Position numbers and translations under genes: made by a program. The notes under the pieces were generated by a model. It searched no databases. It had not been told where the DNA came from and worked only from the letters and a program-made list of their open reading frames with translations. This document shows, piece by piece, positions 54,901-62,001 of a DNA stretch of 64,000 bases (its first letter is position 1; every line of letters begins with the position of its first letter). This DNA comes from Hyposmocoma kahamanoa (Eukaryota > Arthropoda > Insecta > Lepidoptera > Cosmopterigidae): assembly GCF_003589595.1 (NCBI RefSeq), contig NW_020653945.1:6143709-6207708 (forward strand), written 5' to 3'.

Positions 54901-57900
54901 CTCTAACCACTACACCACGGAGGCAGTCGACTATAGGAATGAAATCCACGACCTCCGAAAACAAAGCCTAACACTAACCACTACACCATGGAGGCAGTCG
55001 ACTGTGGGAATCAAATCCACGACCGCCGAAACGAAAGCCTAACACTCTAACCACTACACCATAGAGGCAGTCGACTATGGGAATCAAATCCACGACTTCC
55101 GAAAAGAAAGCCTAACGCTCTAACAACTACACCATAGACCCAGTCAACTATGAGAATCGAATCCACGACCTCCGAAACGAGTCTAACATTAACCACTACT
55201 CCACATCACGATGTATAAAATCAAATGCTGGCGGCGAAAATCAAAGGTGATATTTTTGCCGCCAAAGACTTGCGACTTCGCTACGATTACGTATCGCGTA
55301 CGCAAGGCGACTAATCTTGATACTTTGTTTATTTAGGTAAGATTTTTTATGGTTTTACACTATTGCTAATTTAAACTATTCTAAAATATTTCTTTAGATG
55401 AGTAGATATTATTAGGAAGTAAGAACCTTAATAGGTTCAACGGATATTAATTATTTCAATTTCACCATGTAATAAACCCATACCCAGAAAGTTGTCGTGT
55501 GTAGATAAGTCAAATTAAGCGTAAGCCTGTTGTTAGAAACGTGCGCTCAGCAATAGACATATGTAAGTTAGTAAAGTACTATTTTTTGCACAAGGTTTAG
55601 TCCACTGCACTTGCATAGTAAGTACTGGTTGGAAACTTGACATTCTCGCATCTTTGAAGATTTCGGCAATTATCTCCGAAATCCAAGTTTTCTCACGATA
55701 TTTTCATTTCCAAGCAAGTGATGAAAATTTATTTTATTTTTATTTTTTATTTTTTATTTATGGCACAATGTACAGACATCAGATACAGAAAGTGAGGAAA
55801 ATAAAAACACTTAAAAATTAATACAACAGGCATATCTGTGCCCAATTATTACTGTGCTCAACATTCATTTTAAAACATTTAGATATACTTAAACAGACAC
55901 TAAATCAATCATAAAAAAAAAATTAAATTTAATTAAAATTACAATAATTAATTCGTGGTCAACGATCAAAACTAATTTCTTGACGTTTACCGACCTTCAG
56001 GTTGCACCTTTACGATGAAAGTGTCCCAATACAAAATTTCAACTTTTTGGGAATACGCAAAATAAGATTCAAGTTGTGACATTTTCATATTATTTTATTT
56101 ATTACTCTTGAAGTACTAAAGGTGATGGTTTTATTAGTCTTTGAAAATAATGAGGAAAAATGGAACTTTACAACTGAAAATTGTTTCTGATCATTTTAAT
56201 GTTCAACAATTTAAAAACATAATTTACAAAAACTAGTCGCCAATAGGTCTTTTTTTTAACGATTTTTTTGTTATCATTTAACGTATTAAGAATTAAGTCT
56301 TTTTAATGTTCATCAGCTAAGCAAGATGTCATAACCCTTGATATTGTTTTGTGATCCCTGTTTCACAATTAAAAAAGAAGAAAGCCCACGAAACAAAAAA
56401 GTCAGTCCCTTTAAAAAGTAAGTTACTAAAAAATTTTTTCTTTTTTAATTATTAAGCGACGAGTAGAACAAGTCGTGTACCCGGTGGAAAGCGTCACGCC
56501 TGTCCATAACAGTAGCACTGCCGCTCGAAGGTTACTGCTACGACGTCCATCTCTCTGAGACATAGTTGACAAGTCCCATGTGCCTGTAATTTCACCAGCA
56601 CCCTTACCCTTCAAAACTGTAACACGGTAAAGTGGCAGTACTACCCTGGACGAACTCACAAGGAGCTCTACTGCTACTAGTTATTTGTGAATATGATTTT
56701 CGGAACGAAAATGGCTCAAATGGTAATAAGTCAGTGGCAGCGTGTTGTCTTTGCAAATGCAGATTCAACAATAAATGCGGCGTTAATATCTCGACGCAGG
56801 AGTAGAATTTTTAAACTGAAAGAACAAAATGAAAGGGACCTTTATGGATCAGTGCTATTCGAGCTTTAATTGCACAATTTCATCTTCACCACAGTGCGAC
56901 TAATGTAACAAAATATTTTTTTAAGATGGTTTTACGGTATAAACTCATTTTTTAATTTTTTGATTTGGGTCACTTTCATTGTAAGGGTGCGAAGTATTAG
57001 TCGGATAATTGCGTCATATTGCGTCATGCGTTAGAAGAAACATACCGACTGATTCGGTAGCCGCCATGCGTTAGAACAGTACCGACGGATAGAAAGAGAC
57101 AAATTTCATTCATTAAAATACAATAGATGAATGCGTATTATTACATATGATATGGTAAAAAGAAACAGAGATAACTTTAAATATGTGTTTTTTAGAGGAC
57201 ATTAGTTTTATTAATGGATATTAAATGGAAATTTGTGTATTTTGTATGTTTGAAGATATGAAGTTAACGAAACCATATTACGTTATTATGTACTAAGTTT
57301 TAAATAATAGTTTTATTATGAACTAGTGTATTTTGGCAAAGTAATCGATAATATTTATTTTTCATTAAATGTTCACACGCATATTACATGAATAAAATAA
57401 TAATAAATTTAGTAAATTATAACATAGTACCTAATAAGAATATGGCATTAAGTACTTTATCATTTACAATAACATGCCTGAATTTCACAATTTTTTCAAG
57501 TTACGTAATTTGGTTGTATTATGATACTCAATAGAGGTGTGATGTGACTATTTATTTTCGTTAAATGACATCAGCTGATCGAAACTGTTCATGGCGAAAT
57601 TTCCATAAATAACGTAGTGTGTACTAAAACAACTTTGCTAACTAGTTTTATACCATTAACTGAATCCGACCTTCAAATATGACCACACCTTTCTGTTACA
57701 CCCTGTATAAAATGTTATGAAAACTGGAAATCCCAAAAATATCATTTTACTCCGTCTTCAAAAAAGGCAGACTATAGCAGATTGTAATTTACCTGAACGA
57801 AAGGTATAGCGCGTACTCCAGGCAAAGTCCTGAGCGTAGGCAGGGCATCCAGTGCAGCTGATAGTAGAGATAAACGCAAAGCGTGAAGTTTACGGGTTTC

Positions 57901-60900
57901 GCTCTCTGCTTCCATGGTGCGTGACGTTGACGCCACGGGCTGTGTGTTCGATGTTGATGGACCCGCTACAAAATGTAAAAATTTTACTTTACACTTTAGG
58001 CATTTTAGCAACTTAGACGAATTTAAGTTTAAGGTGTAAATATAAGCGCGCGCCTATAAATATTAACATCCTAGGGCTCGCGATTTGGGTCGTTAATAAT
58101 AATAATAATTCGTGATAATAAATAGTAATAATTAGTGTGTGATAATAATAGTAGACTATACTTCAAAATATCTTATCAAATAACACCAACCTGCTACGAC
58201 AACAGGAGCTACGACAGTATTAGTAGGAGGCATCGTTCCCGTAGAGGGAGCCGATACCATCTCGCCTAAAACATTAAAACCATCAGTGATAAAAATGTTT
58301 AACGGTGCCAGTTTTTTTTTTTAATATAGAATGAGTCACATTTTTTTTCCACAAAAGAATTTCATCTCACCATATGCGCTGCTTCGCCCCGAAACTCCTC
58401 CAATGCTATCTGCACCAGAGCCACCGCTTTCAGAGCCGGCGGAACCTGGCGGTTCGGCGGGCGACGTTCGCAGCGTACTACCGTCTGTAGCCGCTGTGCT
58501 GCCTTCGTCATCGGAACTAAACGACATACCACAAATATATTGTAAATATAAAAATCGTGGCTAGTAGGGTGTTCTTATATCTTTGCTTTCTAGAATAGCG
58601 GCCTATCTCAAAAACATCTAATCCATCAAGAATATGGTTTAAAAAAACTGAGATATTTGGCACGAAAAGCTCAGGAATTGAACAACTCAAATAATGAACT
58701 ATTTTGGTTTGATTAGATCAAGTAGCCAGCATGTAGCTTACCCAGGCGGGGACGCGGTGGCGTCACTAAAGCCAGGTGCCGGCGGGGGAGGGGCCGACGG
58801 CGCGGGTGGGGCGCGACGAGGCTGTTCTTGTAGCGACAAAGCTATTGCCAACTCTACCATGGTCTCGTCGTCTGCATCCGGCGGGATGTCCAGCAGGGCT
58901 TCTAAGCCTGAGTGAAAAAATGCACACATAATTTATATACCAGGTCATTTATACAAGGGCGTCGTTATTATGCATAGATTTTTTAATTTCGCGGATTGAC
59001 CGTAGCAGAGACGTACTCGAGCCATAGCAGGGATGTACTCAAGCCATTATAGTAAGTAGAATGGGACAGACAACCATACAATTAATTAGCCTCAAACTAG
59101 GCAATTCCCTGCACTGAGTACTAGAGCCACGAAATTCAATCAGGGCCAGGACTCGTCCAGCGCCCGCAGTACAAACCGTTGGACCATTAAGTAGTGCTAG
59201 TTTACGACAATTTTTTTCGTAAAATTCATTAAATATTGTAACAAACCTCCATCAGGCGCAAGAAGAACCATAGGCTCAAGCGAGTCGTCGACGTCCATAA
59301 ACTGTTGATCTTGTTGCTCGTCGCGGTTGGCGCTCAGGTCAGACTCGGAGACCACAGCCTCTGTGATGGAGCTCGTCGGTTGAGCTGTTGTAACTGATGA
59401 ACCGGGCCCTAAATGTCATTAGTAATTGAATAATTAGTTACATATTCGTATCAAAAACTGCAAACATGGAATGATTAGCAAAAATGTTCGTTATCGAAAG
59501 TTGATTAAGATCGAATGTCTTACGCAATTAGGATAAAACTGTTGATAACAGTCAGTGAGGCAAGACTCCATACTGTATACAAAAACTTACAGGATATATT
59601 GTTACGCTTTATCAGCTACTCAGTATTCAAATGAAAGGGATAGTCTCGCGTTGGTTCCCTACCGGAATATGAGTCATAGAACACAAAACAAAGTTTTATA
59701 ACAAAAATTGTTAAAAGCTAGTTTAAAATGAAAATACGACTAGCGAATAAAGCAAATATCGCAACACGTGAGGGAGAATCGAGCCTACAAACAGTCAACA
59801 ACTTGAAAGTCGGTCTGGTATTCAGTGTAGTATCAATTCGTGTACATTTTTTAAACAACGAATTTCAAAAAGACATATAGCTAATATACAGTTTTTATTT
59901 ATAATATTAATACAATTACATATACATCAAACCGTATTTTATAAACTTAAAATAAGTTTTTCCAAAAACAGCTAATTCATCGCTTAGCGCTGTGAACAAA
60001 TTATTAAAATAAAGAAAATTTTGTGTTTGTGTGAGTGTGAATGGTGTGATGTTGCAGCATGAGTCAATGAATGATCACATGTCATCTTTCGTACGTGTCT
60101 TGTTAAAAATATATTGAGTATACAGCTTGGAGTTTCGCTCAGAAAAATCAGGCTGATCTTTTAATACTTAGGTAACTTGTCTAATAAAAAAGACTAATAA
60201 TTTACGCAATAACTAAAATTTGTGTAAAAAAGTCATTATTGAATATTTGACCTGTTCCAGGTGTATTAGGTGGCGAAGGTATGTACACACGACGCCTCTT
60301 GACTCTCGGACGTAGCACTCTCATTAGCGCAGTTTTAGCGCCGAAGCTTATGCTTTGGTCTTCAGCCAGTAGAAGAGATAGGTAGATTTGGTTACCGAAG
60401 TCAATCTGTGGAACGGTAAAAAAAAAAGAAAAACACTTAAATATCTTTACAAATCAGTAATTTGATTGACATGGAAAATGTTTTGATCCCATATTAACGA
60501 AAGAAAGGTCATTAACCGACGAGCGTGTATGAAAGCGTCGATGTATGTTTATGATGCGAAAATGTGTGTTAGGGCTCTTTTATTCGACACGAATTTCATC
60601 GGAGACCGCGTTGCTGCCGCGCACCGACCGCGTGCATCTAACTGTCATGGCAAAGTATTATTTATCTTTTTCGTTTTACATTAAGCGAGGGTCTCGGGCG
60701 CGCGGGCGAGTTTGGCTTGTCTTTAATCTACGCGCCGGCCAAGTGCCGTCCGCGCGGTTGTATTGTTCCAAGGAATTTAAATGTTGTTGTCTAGTAAATA
60801 GAATTCAGATTCGCCAGTAATGTATACAACGAAAGCGTGGTAACTGGGCGGTCACCGCGCTGCGGGCGCGTGAAAACTTTCGCGTCTTGTAACTGGGAGC

Positions 60901-61970
60901 TTATAGGTAAGGTTTTTATACTCAATGATAAACAATCACAAAATAGGTAGATGATACAAAATATCGATTAGAACTGAGGAGTCTGGAGTTCCATATACAT
61001 AAAGTTCAGCAAGGTGTTCGCAGCTACATTTATACAAATTGCCAAAATTCATCAAGGAAATATAAATCCTGAGTCGAGTACGAATTTACAATATCACAAA
61101 GTGACTTCACAGGGACTACAGCGTGCTGCTGTGCACAGATAAAATTTAAAAAGTGAAGCAAATCTGTAGGTGAAAGACCTAAGTCCATATTTTGGAATTT
61201 AGATGTTTTTACAAACATTGCTTTAGAAGGCTAAAAATCACGCAATGATAAAAGACATTAAATCTTATCGTCGTTTGTTTTTTATTCAGCATGACATGAC
61301 AACCTTAACATGATTTTAGATGCCTAATTATGAGCCTCATTCTCTTTGAAATGCTATGTGGTAAAAAATACTATTATTGGTCACTTAGGTGGCACAAAAC
61401 GGCGGACGGGAAGGCGGCGGACATTAAATTTATCAATGTATATTTTACGCTATTTCAATAGTCATAAGGTATAAATTGTAATACTCTCGAGACCGACCTC
61501 GGAGCATCACGGCGCATTTCTCTCTGCGTCTCAGAGCATTGAAATTTATATGTTATTTAAAATGTAATAATTTACAATAGTAAATGTAGTATACCTTGAT
61601 AAATTTTATGTCCTCTGCCTTGCCATCCGCCAGATTCGTTGGCCCTTCAGGTTCTTACACACCTAAATAAATATCACATCCCATACCTAAAAAGATACTT
61701 ACACAATCAGGATCGGCATTAAGTTGGAAAGCGTGTACAGTATCAGCCAATGCATGCAACGTATGGTCAGCGTGACGTAAACCATAGCTCAGTATGCCTG
61801 GTGCGCCGCCCGTAGCGGACCGACAGGCGGCCAAGCGCCACAGCACGCTGGTCAATAACGCGCATAGATGCGGCTCTTGATCTTTGACTTCTTGGTAGTC
61901 GCCTTTCCAGTAAGTCGACCATTCTCCTGTTGAAGGGAATTTTATCCAGTTAACGATTATATTGTGTGAG

Positions 61971-62001
<31 letters not shown>

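Larger units (their letters stand above)
52560..57707. mobile_element. 5.1 kb interval bounded by mariner-type inverted ends
   Basis: Left taccgggtgtaacagaaagg..tgtggtcatat at 52560 and right atatgaccacacctttctgt..tacaccctgta ending 57707 pair over about 33 bp with TA at both ends. The interval contains a broken mariner transposase, a tRNA-like array and an R1 copy. Whether one element was enlarged by later insertions or two elements happen to face each other is not settled. Confidence 0.65.

Noticed and set aside
54632..55203. CRISPR array
   Set aside because: Regular repeats, but there are no unique spacers and the genome is eukaryotic. Units are contiguous and tRNA-like.
54632..55203. Functional tRNA-Glu gene cluster
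   Set aside because: The T-loop is changed (gatttgatt instead of gttcgatt) and the acceptor arms pair poorly, so functional tRNAs are unlikely.
60545..60820. 91-codon open frame in a GC-rich island
   Set aside because: High GC alone lowers stop frequency. No homology recognised and it runs antisense to poe, so it is reported only as an island.
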